This document shows, in pieces, positions 9,750 through 18,827 of a stretch of 25,208 bases of DNA. Under the pieces are notes generated by a model. It ran no database searches. It was not told the DNA's origin and worked only from the letters and a program-made list of their open reading frames with translations. The translations under genes and the position numbers were made by a program. Numbering within the stretch: the stretch's first letter is position 1; every line of letters begins with the position of its first letter. Origin of the DNA: Nemertoderma westbladi (lineage: Eukaryota; Xenacoelomorpha; Nemertodermatida; Nemertodermatidae); contig JAUCBJ010004987.1 of the NCBI GenBank assembly GCA_032718475.1, forward strand, positions 1-25,208, in the 5' to 3' direction.

Positions 9750-11873
9750 ATGAACGAAACTCCGGATGAATCGTCATCTGTGCCAGATTTGTCTACAATT
9801 CTTAACCAGTTTATGCATTATATGAGTATAGATCATCAAGATCATGCTGATCAAGAACGAATTCGTGCTGCTGAACGAGTTGAGGAACAACGTAGGTTCG
9901 AAAAGTTTCTCGATGTGATCAACAATCAGAATGTTGAGGCTGCTACTAGGCAGCAGGGAAATGCTGCTGTTGGCAACCAATATGGGACTAGATCTCCTAG
10001 TAATCCGGTGAGTTCCGTGGCGAGATCGGCTTCATCCCCAAAGGAACTGCTTAGAAATGCTACATTAGCAGAATTTAATAATTGGTTGTCTTCATATGAT
10101 GATTATGCAACTTTAGTCCACTTAGGACAGCTTCCAAGACTGGAACAGCGTGCTGCATTGCATCATGCCCTATCTCAAGATGTTAAGGATGTGTTAGAGC
10201 ATGCAATTGATGTGCAAACTGATGACATTGGCAATCCGACTGTTGCAGAGGTAATTGATAGCCTTTCCCGACATTACCAAAATCACCGGGATTTAGCCCG
10301 GGAACGTGAGGCATTTTAGCAGAGGACTCAGCATTTAGCTGAATCATTCAATGCATTTTTTATTGCTCTCCGGAAACTTGGTTGTGATGCCGACCTCTGT
10401 CCATCTTGTTTTGATACCAGAATAGCAGATAGAATCCATGTTGGATTAGCTAACCAAGAGATTCGCAGACACTTAATGGCTATCTGGCCCTATCCTGACT
10501 TGTCAGAAGTTGTGAAGTTCTGTAGAAGAGAGGAGGCTGCTCTCATTAATGCCTCTCCAACCACAGATATAAGTGACATAAATTGAGATAGGTCATGTTA
10601 TACTAGGTCTACTTCTACTGTTAGAAATTATCGAGGATGTTCTTTTAATCGTCCTTCTAGTAGAAGTCATGATCTGAGCCCTTATCATCAGAATTTGGGT
10701 ACATGTAAATTTTGTGGGTGGTGAGGTCATGATGGAGGGACCAACTGCCCAGCACGGAATTCAAATTGCCATGGTTGTGGTAAGGAAGGTCATTGGAGAC
10801 CTAAATGTTATTCCACCAAGTGCAAAAACAACCTTGATGCAAATAACATTGCAAATGATGATGAGTATTTTTCAACTGGTTCTGTCATTATGTACCATAT
10901 TCAAAATTCAATAAACCCACCCACAGTTTCAATGAAATTTACACCTATAGACAAAGGACAAGGTGCAAATGCCGTTGTTATTCCTGATACTGGGGCAGGG
11001 GCTACAATTATTCCTCCAAGGCTATTGTCATTATTCAAGTTGTCGCATTCTGATTTAGTCCATACAGAAATGCGGTTGAAAACCGCTAATGGTGAAAAAT
11101 TAGAATGTTTGGGAATTATTCCTTGTATGGTTACATTTGGTGCTAGAGAAACAGAAGTTAATGTGTATGTCTGCCCTTTAGCCTCAAGCTTTTTACTGGA
11201 TTTGAATGCTTGTAAGCAACTAATGATTATTCCGAATAATTTTCCAAGCCAAATTATTAAAGTACCACAATATCCGCAGTGTGTTTATCATGTTGATGTC
11301 TCAAAATTGCCTGAAAATCAAACATTAAATAAATCAGTTCAAATAAGGCACAGTTATTAATTCAGTACAAAGATATTTTCTCAGATAAAGAAAGTGTATT
11401 AAAACCTATGGGTGGAGATCCCATGAAAATACATATGAAAGAAAAATATCAGCCACATTGTTTATCTGCTGCGAGACAAATTCCACTTGATATTCGAAAA
11501 TATGTTGAATCTGAGCTTAATAATATGGTGTCCCGTGATATTATTAAACCGGTGGAAGATATTCCCACTGAATGGTGCCACCCATTAGTATGTGTGCCTA
11601 ACCCAGCAGGAGATTTGCGAATATGTGTCGATTTTACACATCTGAATGAATATTGTTCTCGTCCATATCACCCCCAAAAGACACCATGTGATGCAGTTGA
11701 TAATGTTAAGCCATCTGATAGATTCTTTTCTAAATTGGATATGTTGCAAGGTTATTGGCAGCTGAAGCTTTCTGAGGAAAGTCAACTTTTAATAACATTT
11801 ATTACCCCCATGGGCAGGTTTAAATACACTCGAGCATCAATGGGCCTTGCATCAACTGGTGACGAAAATCGTG
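9750..11873 (+). pseudogene. Ty3/gypsy gag-protease-RT pseudogene, truncated inside RT
   Basis: Gag starts at the ATG at 9750. Gag and protease share one frame, broken by stops at 10317, 10584 and 10722. A gag capsid-like region is followed by two zinc knuckles: CKFC...GH...C near 10705, which contains the third stop, and CHGCGKEGHWRPKC at 10768-10809. The aspartic protease motif IPDTGAGATIIP is near 10980-11010. A frameshift near 11355 leads to the RT, whose N-terminal half carries PLVCVPNP, LRICVDFTHLN and the motif-A block FSKLDMLQGYWQ (Asp at 11738). The RT runs to MGLASTGD and stops at about 11873, where a LINE fragment begins. RT motif C, RNase H, integrase and the 3' LTR are missing. 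This was a replication-type retrotransposon, now dead. Confidence 0.9.
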
Positions 11874-12358
11874 ACCGAAAACATTAACAAGGTTGAGAAA
11901 GCTAAGGACGATCTTAAATTGGCCTACAACATCAGCCAGGAAAAGTACATACAGGATAAAATTAAAGCAATTATCAGCGGAGGTATGGAAAACCGGAGTG
12001 CTAAATAGACCATTATTGAATGTTTGCAACCGGATGTTAAAAGGGGAAAAGCCACCACCAATTTGGACTAAAGGTCAACTAAAGCCTCTCCCCAAGAAAG
12101 GAGACCTTGGCATACCAACAAACTATCGTGGGATCTGTCTGCTTGTGGTAGCTGCCAAAATATACAATAAAATGATTCTATATAGGATTAGGCCTCACAT
12201 AGAGAAACTACTGCGTAAGAGCCAAAACGGATTTCGACCAAGTAGATCAACAATAGCTCAGATACTTGCACTACGGAGACTGATTGAAGGAATTAAGTCA
12301 AAGAATCTCCCCGCAGTCATCTTCAAGAAGGCATTCGACTCCATCCATAGAGGTAAAA
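11874..12358 (+). pseudogene. LINE-A fragment, 5' part (RT N-terminal region), with deletions
   Basis: This is nearly identical to 23242-24034 of the LINE-A copy at the right end of the window, minus two deletions. It begins abruptly in the linker between endonuclease and RT (ENINKVEKAKDD region). A deletion of about 297 bases at 11973/11975, with one extra base, shifts the frame; the sequence then resumes at SAEVWKTG. A second, 12-bp, deletion at 12320/12321 removes TFVD, including the first catalytic aspartate of RT motif A. It ends at 12358 where LINE-B was inserted, and the same element resumes after 13937. It directly abuts the truncated gypsy RT, with no target-site duplication of its own visible. 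Confidence 0.88.
12347..12358 (+). repeat. target-site duplication, left copy (ATAGAGGTAAAA) of LINE-B insertion
   Basis: The same 12 bases recur at 13938-13949 on the other side of LINE-B. The uninterrupted LINE-A copy has them only once (24023-24034), which proves the duplication. Confidence 0.93.
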
Positions 12359-13937
12359 CCAACCACCAAGGTTAAGGCTGAATCACCAGCCGATCGCCTC
12401 AATGGTTGGAAAGCCCACTTTGAAAAGCTCCTCAATAATGACAGGGTATTGCCTGATAATTTTATAGAAGTAAAAGTGTCTGAGTCTGTACTCCCAGATA
12501 TTCCCATTGGCGATATCTCCTTTGCAGAAGTGAAGGCTGCTGCAAAGAGCATTAAGACCAATCGTGCCAGTGGAGTAGATGGTGTTCCCCCTGAGGTCTT
12601 TAAAATACCTGAGTGTTTAAAGCTCATCTATCCCATCATAGTAGACATGTACCGAACAACAAAAGTCCCACAAGAAATGAAAACAAATAAGTTGGTGCCA
12701 GTTCCCAAGAAGGGCAACCTAACACTCTATGGTTCTTTTCGGGGAATCTCATTGATCTCGATTACTGCAAAGCTATACAATAGGATTCTATTAAATCGCA
12801 TCAGGGATCCCATTGAGAGACTGCTCCGTGGAAATCAGAATGGGTTCCGTAAAGGTCGTGGGACCATGGAGCCCATTTTGGCACTTAGAAGGATAATTGA
12901 AGAGTTATCAAAAAAGAAAGACAGGCATCTGGCTGTTATCTTTGTTGACTTCTTCAAGGCCTTTGATTCAGTCTCTCGCTCACGTATGTTCAGCATACTT
13001 TCATTATATGGAATTCCTGATGAAATTATTGCAGCAATCAGATCAGTATACGATGGTTCGACAACATTTGTGTCTACTGTTGACGGTGACACAGAACCAT
13101 TTGAAGTGTTATGGGGCGTCCTCCAAGGAGACACACTTGCACCATTCTTGTTCATTATTGTGGTTGACTATGTTCTACGCATGTCCTTAGATCATTATAA
13201 TGATGATGGGGTGATGATAACTCCACCTACTCCACCAAAATTCTGACAGTTAACTTTGAAAGTCCTCAGCAAGTCTCTGATCGGATGAGCATAAGCTCAA
13301 AGGATGGTATGCTTGAGCATGTGGACGACTTCTGTTACCTGGGATCATGGATCCGGAAGTCAGGTGAGGACCTTCGAATACATAAGGGAAAGGCATGGGC
13401 AGCCTTGAATAGGCTTTCCAGGATTTGGAAGTCACCGAGAATTAATCGGAAACTTAAGGTCCGATTATTTAGAGCAGCAGTAGCTCCAGTACTCCTCTAC
13501 GGGAGTCCATGCTGGGCTCTAACTGCTGAGGACACCAAATCTCTGGATGGCACATTCACAAGAATCCTACGCCGGGTTCATTGTGTCAAGTACAATGCAC
13601 ACATCTCCAACCAGACACTATATAACATTGGAGGTGTCTCATTGGTTCCCCCAAGCTTGACACTAGAACAAAATCGCCTCCGCTTTGCAGGACATTGCTT
13701 TCGCCGTGAGGACCAGCCAGTGCATAATCTTGTACTTTGGCAGCCTCATGGAGTGAATAAGCATGGTGGACAGCCCATGACTTTCTTGAGACGCATCTTA
13801 AAGGACACTGGCCTTAAAGATGCGGATGATCTAGCAAATGTCATGGGTGATAGGGAGTTGTGGCGGTGCAATTTTGTTGACAAGCCGGCACAGCATTCTT
13901 AAAAATGCAGCTGCAATGCAGCATGCCGATCCTAGTA
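12359..13937 (+). pseudogene. LINE-B: nested, 5'-truncated non-LTR retrotransposon (RT pseudogene)
   Basis: 1579 bp inserted into LINE-A with a 12-bp target duplication. It encodes a diverged relative of the LINE-A RT: KVKAESPADRL, NRASGVDGVPPEVFK, VPVPKKGNL, NQNGFRKGRGT, motif A FVDFFKAFDS (Asp at 12947) and motif B GVLQGDTLAP (about 13115). An internal deletion of roughly 45 codons with a frameshift near 13225-13240 removes motif C (the F-A-D-D block). The frame resumes as TVNFESPQQ and continues through DDFCYLGSW, the C-terminal region HCFRRED and LWQPHG, to a stop near 13900. The 3' end finishes in CCTAGTA, like the CCTAGTAGTAG tail of LINE-A. The copy is 5'-truncated, lacking the endonuclease, and is dead. 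Confidence 0.9.
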
Positions 13938-14612
13938 ATAGAGGTAAAATGCTTGAAATCCTAAGAGCTTATGGAATACCAGAAGTAATTGTTGCTGGCA
14001 TTGGATTGTTATATTGTGACACAGAAGCGCAGGTACTCTCACCAGATGGTGAAACTGAGTTTTTCTCAATCCTGGCTGGCGTACTGCAAGGTGACACATT
14101 AGCACCATTACTATTTGTAATTGTGCTGGATTACGCAATGAGGACGGCCACAAAGGGTGAAGATCTGGGATTTACACTTCAAGAACGCAGAAGTAGTAGA
14201 TATCCGGCAACTACAGTCACAGACACCGATTTTGCGGATGACATCGCCCTGCTCTCTAATACGCTAGCAGATGCACAGCTTCTACTAAATAAAGTGGAGA
14301 GGGCTGCTAAGGAGGTTGGATTGCATATAAATGCTACCAAGACCGAATTCATGACCTTTAATGTTGATGGAAACTTGACAACCATTGATAATAATCAACT
14401 AAGGAAGGTCGATGACTTCCAGTACCTTGGATCATGGATAGAGAGTAGCAAAAAGGACATAGAAGTTAGGAAAGCAAAGGCTTGGGTAGCTCTATCAAAA
14501 ATGGATACCATCTGGAAATCAGATCTCTCCAGGCACCTGAAGACTAAGTTCTTTCGAGCCACAGTGGAAAGTGTATTTTTATACGGGGGTGAGACCTGGA
14601 CACTGACTAAAT
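13938..14612 (+). pseudogene. LINE-A fragment, continuation after LINE-B (RT motifs B-C and thumb)
   Basis: It opens with the right copy of the ATAGAGGTAAAA duplication and then matches 24023-24697 of the downstream LINE-A copy with only about six differences by eye (about 99% identity). It carries motif B GVLQGDTLAP and motif C TDFADDIALLSN. Homology stops at 14612 within WTLTK, about 370 bp before the true LINE-A 3' end, where antisense BEL/Pao-like sequence begins. A LINE insertion should keep its 3' end, so this end was lost by later deletion or rearrangement. The ATG-started frame from 13838 is a chimera of the LINE-B tail and this fragment, not a real protein. Confidence 0.9.
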
Positions 14613-16159
14613 AACGCGCGTCACATCTAGCCGCTTTATCGGGATGCTCTGGCCGAAAGCGTTTAGTCGGAGTATGACTATTCGTTTGGAGTAACGCGTC
14701 ATGGTTACGTCTACATAGAGGACATATGTCATTGTTTGGGCAGTCCTTCCGGATGTGTCCAGTCCAGGCATGGTACATCTCCAACAAGAATCCAACGGGC
14801 GAATCTGGAGCCGTCTTTCTTCAACTCCTAACTCTCTAAAAGTGCAATATCCACGTAGTTTGTGTCCACTATAATTTCTGCCGTTCCGCTCGCAGTATGG
14901 GCATCCACAAAATCCACCGGCAACTGTTGTCGTGGCTGTTTGGTACCGATAGGCGTCAGAACTTTAGAAGTGTCCATTGGGGTGGCATAAGTCACAGATT
15001 TCGCGTTCATCGGAAATGGTTTGGTTAGATTCGGCGTAGCTATAGCTATTCCTTCTGCTGCTATATGGTGGTCATTGTAGTTAGATCTGGTCTCGACCAC
15101 GGCCTCTCGCGAAATCAATTGGTAAACATCGGTGAGCTTCAATAGCCCGCCGGCCTCTTCACGCTGGTACTCTATCTGTCGCCATTCTTGGCGTAACCAA
15201 TGATGGAGTCTACCGATTATCCTGATTAGAACTGTCGGCGCGTTGGCGTATTCGAGTTGTCCGATGGACCGTAAAGTCCCTATAGCGTTTTTGATTACGT
15301 CTGCAAGTCGTAGAATATCGATCAGTTTTGAAATACTTCCGCCTCTACAGAGGTCTTCTATAATAGATTTAGCCATGGCTACATTACCGCCGTAAATAGA
15401 AAACAAGCGGTCGTACGCCAACTCGAAGGCTTTCGGAATACCAAAAAGGTCTCCGCTAATCGTTTCGGCTCACCAGATAGAACCTGGAGCATGTAATTAA
15501 ACTTCTCCGTCGAGGTGAAGGCACATTTAGCGATCTGGGACTCCACATAGTCTACCAGCATACGCCAGTGTTTCGTGTTTCCAGAGAACTTCGGTGGTTG
15601 TGCCGGCAATCCGTGTCTAGCTGCGAACTTAGCAATCTCGTTTACTAAATCTAACTGTCCGCTGTTCAAAAATCCCTGTTCAGTTACGGCGTCCAGTCGT
15701 TCCCATCCATGCGTTGTTCGTCGGTAGGATAGGTTAATGGGATTGGTTCGGAGTTTGTCTAGTCTCCTGTTCTTTAAGTGGTGGTCTATGTGGTCTAGCT
15801 AGTCAGTCCGTTACAGGTCGCATTATTTCGGCGAGTCTGTTTTTGCTAATCGTCTCAGTCGGTTGCAATACGGGTTTCTGGACGGGTGTTTCTCATGGAG
15901 GATTGTCGATGTAAGGATTTGTCGATCTCTCTTCTCGTTTGTAATCATCCGCCGCTCCAGTACGGAATATTTCTCGTTCCGTCGACTCTGAGTCATTAGA
16001 TGAATCGCTGTCGTCCGGATAAGGTGGTTGGCGGGTTCGTGTACGGCGTGTAGATCTCGTCGGTCGCATTTGCCTTTATTCTACTTCCACGGTCCTTCGT
16101 CGTTCGGTAGGCTCGCAAGCCTTCCATGAAGTCGTAGGTTTCGGTGTGTTCCGTTCTAA
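14613..16159 (-). pseudogene. BEL/Pao-like retrotransposon gag, C-terminal part (DUF1759-like region and zinc knuckles)
   Basis: Read on the minus strand from 16159 downwards. The block PPKFSGNTKHWRMLVDYVE, then STEKFNYMLQVLSGEP (about 15600-15480) resembles the DUF1759 gag region of BEL/Pao elements. It continues after a frame change as AYDRLFSIYGG, with RSIGQLEYANAP and RLHHWLRQEWR downstream (15420-15160). Near 14790-14690 a frameshifted zinc-knuckle pair is visible: CWRC, GHIRKDCP, then CPLCRRNHDALLQ. Several stops and frameshifts show decay. The protease, RT and everything downstream are missing because the element stops where LINE-A sequence begins. The BEL/Pao assignment rests on the order of these motifs, not on a search. 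Confidence 0.75.
16106..16125. repeat. palindromic module, copy 1 (GGTAGGCTCGCAAGCCTTCC)
   Basis: An almost self-complementary 20-mer. Copies lie at 16992-17011 (identical) and 18069-18088 (one base different, making the centre GGCTCGCGAGCC a perfect palindrome). Read in the minus-strand gag it encodes EGLRAY-like peptides. Confidence 0.85.
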
Positions 16160-16976
16160 CTTGTGGGTACTCGCTTTCGTCCTTCTGGGCTCCTCTCGGA
16201 GGCGCACCCATGTGGCGGACCAGTCACTGTACACGTGTACTCAACAGATGTTCACAATATCAAGTACACAACGGTAAGCACAAAATCGAACACATACCAT
16301 GCCATTGTTGGGAAAGACAAAATCGGTGTCAAATCAGAGGGGACAAAATTGTATCAACTCATAAAAGTTGAGAGTACCTTATTTTGCCATCAGGGCAAAA
16401 TAACTTTGTGTGCACAAAGTATGCTGGGGCGCAGTAGAGATATGGTCCTACTAATACCAGCGGCATCTGGACCAACTGGCAAGGGTTCCCATACTCACTC
16501 GCAGTGGCCATACATACACTCACATGTACCACGTACCCACAGCAACAGAAAGCTCAAAGACCCAAACAAATCCCAAAGACCAATCAGCTGAACATGGAGA
16601 CAATAACATATAGTATTAAAAAAACGGAACAGCTGATGGCCAAAGGAACCCATCCAAGCCCCAAGCAAACTGCCACTGATCTCTCACATACAAAGTGTGG
16701 GTGGTGGCATGGCGTGATTTGTGGTTCATGTGGGGTACATGAACCACAAATCACGCCATGCCACCACCCCTACTGTGTACAGGACTGGCAGTACGGCAAC
16801 AGGCCGACTAGATGGAACCACAGCACCATATTGATTCATGGTTCGCTAGACACGAGGGCTTTCAGTGACTCCCTAGCACTATAACGACAATTTAACATGC
16901 CCCAGACCCTCATGAGTCCGCCGCCGCCTGCTGTGGGCACCCCTATAGTGACCTCACCTCTTTAGGTACCCACAAG
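16160..16976. other. unidentified palindrome-rich segment interrupting the gag pseudogene
   Basis: An 817-bp segment bounded by a perfect 11-bp inverted repeat CTTGTGGGTAC (16160-16170, complement at 16966-16976) separates the two gag halves. Its exact ends are not certain, since gag-like codons may continue to about 16200. It contains a 33-bp-arm hairpin (16699-16769), a 12-bp palindrome GTACACGTGTAC (16229-16240), a 10-bp-arm hairpin (16379-16403) and an 8-bp-arm one (16403-16420). Two overlapping + strand frames (16163-16591 and 16504-16884) have no recognisable domain. No clear target duplication was found outside the inverted repeat. It could be a small non-autonomous transposon or a rearranged piece of another retroelement. 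Confidence 0.5.
16699..16769. repeat. perfect inverted repeat, 33-bp arms, 5-nt loop
   Basis: The left arm 16699-16731 and right arm 16737-16769 are exact reverse complements; the loop is GGGGT (16732-16736). The arms begin GGGTGGTGGCATGGCG. Such a hairpin is strong enough to form a cruciform in DNA or a long stem in RNA. Confidence 0.95.
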
Positions 16977-16991
16977 GTTTGCTTGTCGTTC

Positions 16992-17011
16992 GGTAGGCTC
17001 GCAAGCCTTCC
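16992..17011. repeat. palindromic module, copy 2
   Basis: Identical to copy 1 over 20 bases. Similarity extends on the right through GAAGT..TAGGTTTC, so copies 1 and 2 share about 50 bp. Confidence 0.85.
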
Positions 17012-18068
17012 GCGAAGTTATAGGTTTCATTGAACAATGTATAAACGGTCGAGTAAAGTAGTCAGGTTTAGTCGCAGTCGGTCTGTAAATCACTGGGTTC
17101 GCACAGCACATCACAGGTATAACTGGTAACGGCTTACTTACCTGTTTGACTGTCATAAACATGGGTTCGTCTCTGCCTACTAGTAAACTACGGCTTACTG
17201 TAGGTGGACTACTTACCTTACCTGCTAAAATCGGCGATGACGTCACTCGTGGATTTGGAATTGACTCCGACATAACAAACCTGTTACTCCGGGTCGATTG
17301 TACGGGCGATATCTCCTTCGATTTTACAACTATACTCGGTTTCACTGAAGTCGTAGGTTTGAGCATGGGAATAACTTGGGGAAAACGCTTGCAGTAATCC
17401 TCTACGAATTCTTCTCCTTGCTCGATCGCTCCCACACTTCCTTCATCTATTCTCTTCTGAATTTTGCGATGTCGAACCTCCAAGCGATCCAGGGCAGACA
17501 AGTCATGTCCAGCTCGGGACCTTATGGATCTATCTCTTGCATCGAGTTCGAGGTCCTCTTGCGCATTTGCTAACTCCCATGATCTCCGGTTTAGCTCGAA
17601 TTAGAGTTTCATATCCCTTTCGCATCAGTTGGCCTCCTGTTGTTGCGCTGCTAACTCCGCCTCCTGTACAGCCAAACGAGCTCATATTTGTCGCGCCTTT
17701 AACTCGTCATGAGCTTCAGATGCTGCTTTCTCGTCAGCGTTTTTCGCCACGGGCTAACTCTTCCAATGCCGCCTGTCGTGCTGCTGCCGCCGCAGCTGCT
17801 TCTCGCGCTATGTCCTCCTCCAGTCTCCGTAATTCTGAGGCTTCAAACTCGACTTGAGCCTGGAGTTTCACAATATTTGCTTCTTCTTCCCTTCGTTGTT
17901 TCTCTCCCTTCATGGCGATCTGTGCCATTTGTAGTTGCACTACTTCTTCGGCGACTTGTTGTCGGTGTGCGACCTCCTGTTGTTGTCGAGTAATCACAGA
18001 CGCTGTTCTACTAACATCGCCAACGTCGCTCCGTATGCTGACGAATGATCTATCCCTTGGTGGAATTT

Positions 18069-18088
18069 GGTAGGCTCGCGAGCCTTCC
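18069..18088. repeat. palindromic module, copy 3
   Basis: Differs from copies 1 and 2 at one central base, giving the perfect palindrome GGCTCGCGAGCC. Flanks are unrelated to those of copies 1 and 2, so the shared part here is limited to about the 20-mer. Confidence 0.8.
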
Positions 18089-18827
18089 GTAGTAAGAACT
18101 TCCGGCGTGCCTCGCGGTTCGACTTCCGGTTCTTCGATCGGTACGCCGCATCTACGAAGAAAATTGGTGAGTGTTTCTAACCTCCCATCCAGGCAATACA
18201 GTTCTTCTTCCTCCTCGGGTTGTAACATCGTGTCGGCAGCTGACTCACCGAAGTTGATCGAGTTGCTCTTGTTGAGTTAATTCTATAACCGACTTAAACT
18301 GGATGAGGCTTTCCCTCGCACTTACCAACTTATCAATTATCTTTACTTGTGTAAAGTTGTTGCCATGCAACTAGGTGAGTTCGTATAAACCTTTAAGTTT
18401 ATCTACGGAGTCATGTACCCTACTCTCTATTCTTACCTGTAAGGTGTAGAACTATATTCATCATCATTACTTATCTCGACATCGTGGCGGTCAACTCACG
18501 TAAAACGCGAAAACCTTCTCCGAAGTTTTGAGTAATCTGGGCCATGTGTCCTCCTATACTTCTAATAATGTTATCTTGGCTTCCAGCCAAACTTACCATG
18601 TCCGGTTCCCGCAATCTGGTCTGCGGGATGGTGAGGAAGTCTTCGATTCTGCCGTAACCATGCGTTGCGGCTTCCAGTATTTCCGTTTGGGGTACCGGCG
18701 ACGCACGCGGTATGACATCGGTGGAATCTCGGGGCCTCCTTCTCAGTTCGTCTACTGTCGATCTGTCTGGGTCACACGAGTCGTAGTCGGTCGGTAGGTG
18801 GGTATTGAGTCGAACGTGGTGTATCAC

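Larger units (their letters stand above)
16977..18827 (-). pseudogene. BEL/Pao-like gag, N-terminal coiled-coil part
   Basis: Minus strand, reading from about 18827 downwards. The first block (18827-18471, 118 codons) begins MIHHVRLNTHLPTDYD and ends at a stop. A frame-shifted stretch at 18440-18240 includes ESRVHDSVDKLKGLYELT and KLVSARESLIQFKSV. From 18228 an open frame (LQPEEEEELYCLDGRLETL) leads into a long Gln/Glu/Ala-rich coiled coil (about 18000-17740). The coil continues in another frame (about 17730-17500), broken by stops at former Gln codons. It then passes into SALDRLEVRHRKIQKRIDEG, a Pro/Ser-rich linker, and GRDEPMFMTVKQ. Together with 14613-16159 this makes one long gag, with the N-terminal coil upstream of the DUF1759-like region. 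It is a dead copy; no LTR was located upstream. Confidence 0.68.

Noticed and set aside
9750-14612. Composite gypsy-LINE polyprotein (gag-protease-RT plus LINE RT) as a novel fused system
   Set aside because: Multiple stops, frameshifts and abrupt truncations separate the parts; they are stacked dead elements.
13838-14614. 258-codon frame as an independent RT gene
   Set aside because: It joins the 3' end of LINE-B to the resumed LINE-A sequence across the target duplication and is cut off at 14612; it is a chimera of fragments.
16163-16884. Two overlapping + strand frames as new genes
   Set aside because: No recognisable domain, no splice signals, and part of the sequence is the perfect hairpin, which gives mirrored peptide noise.
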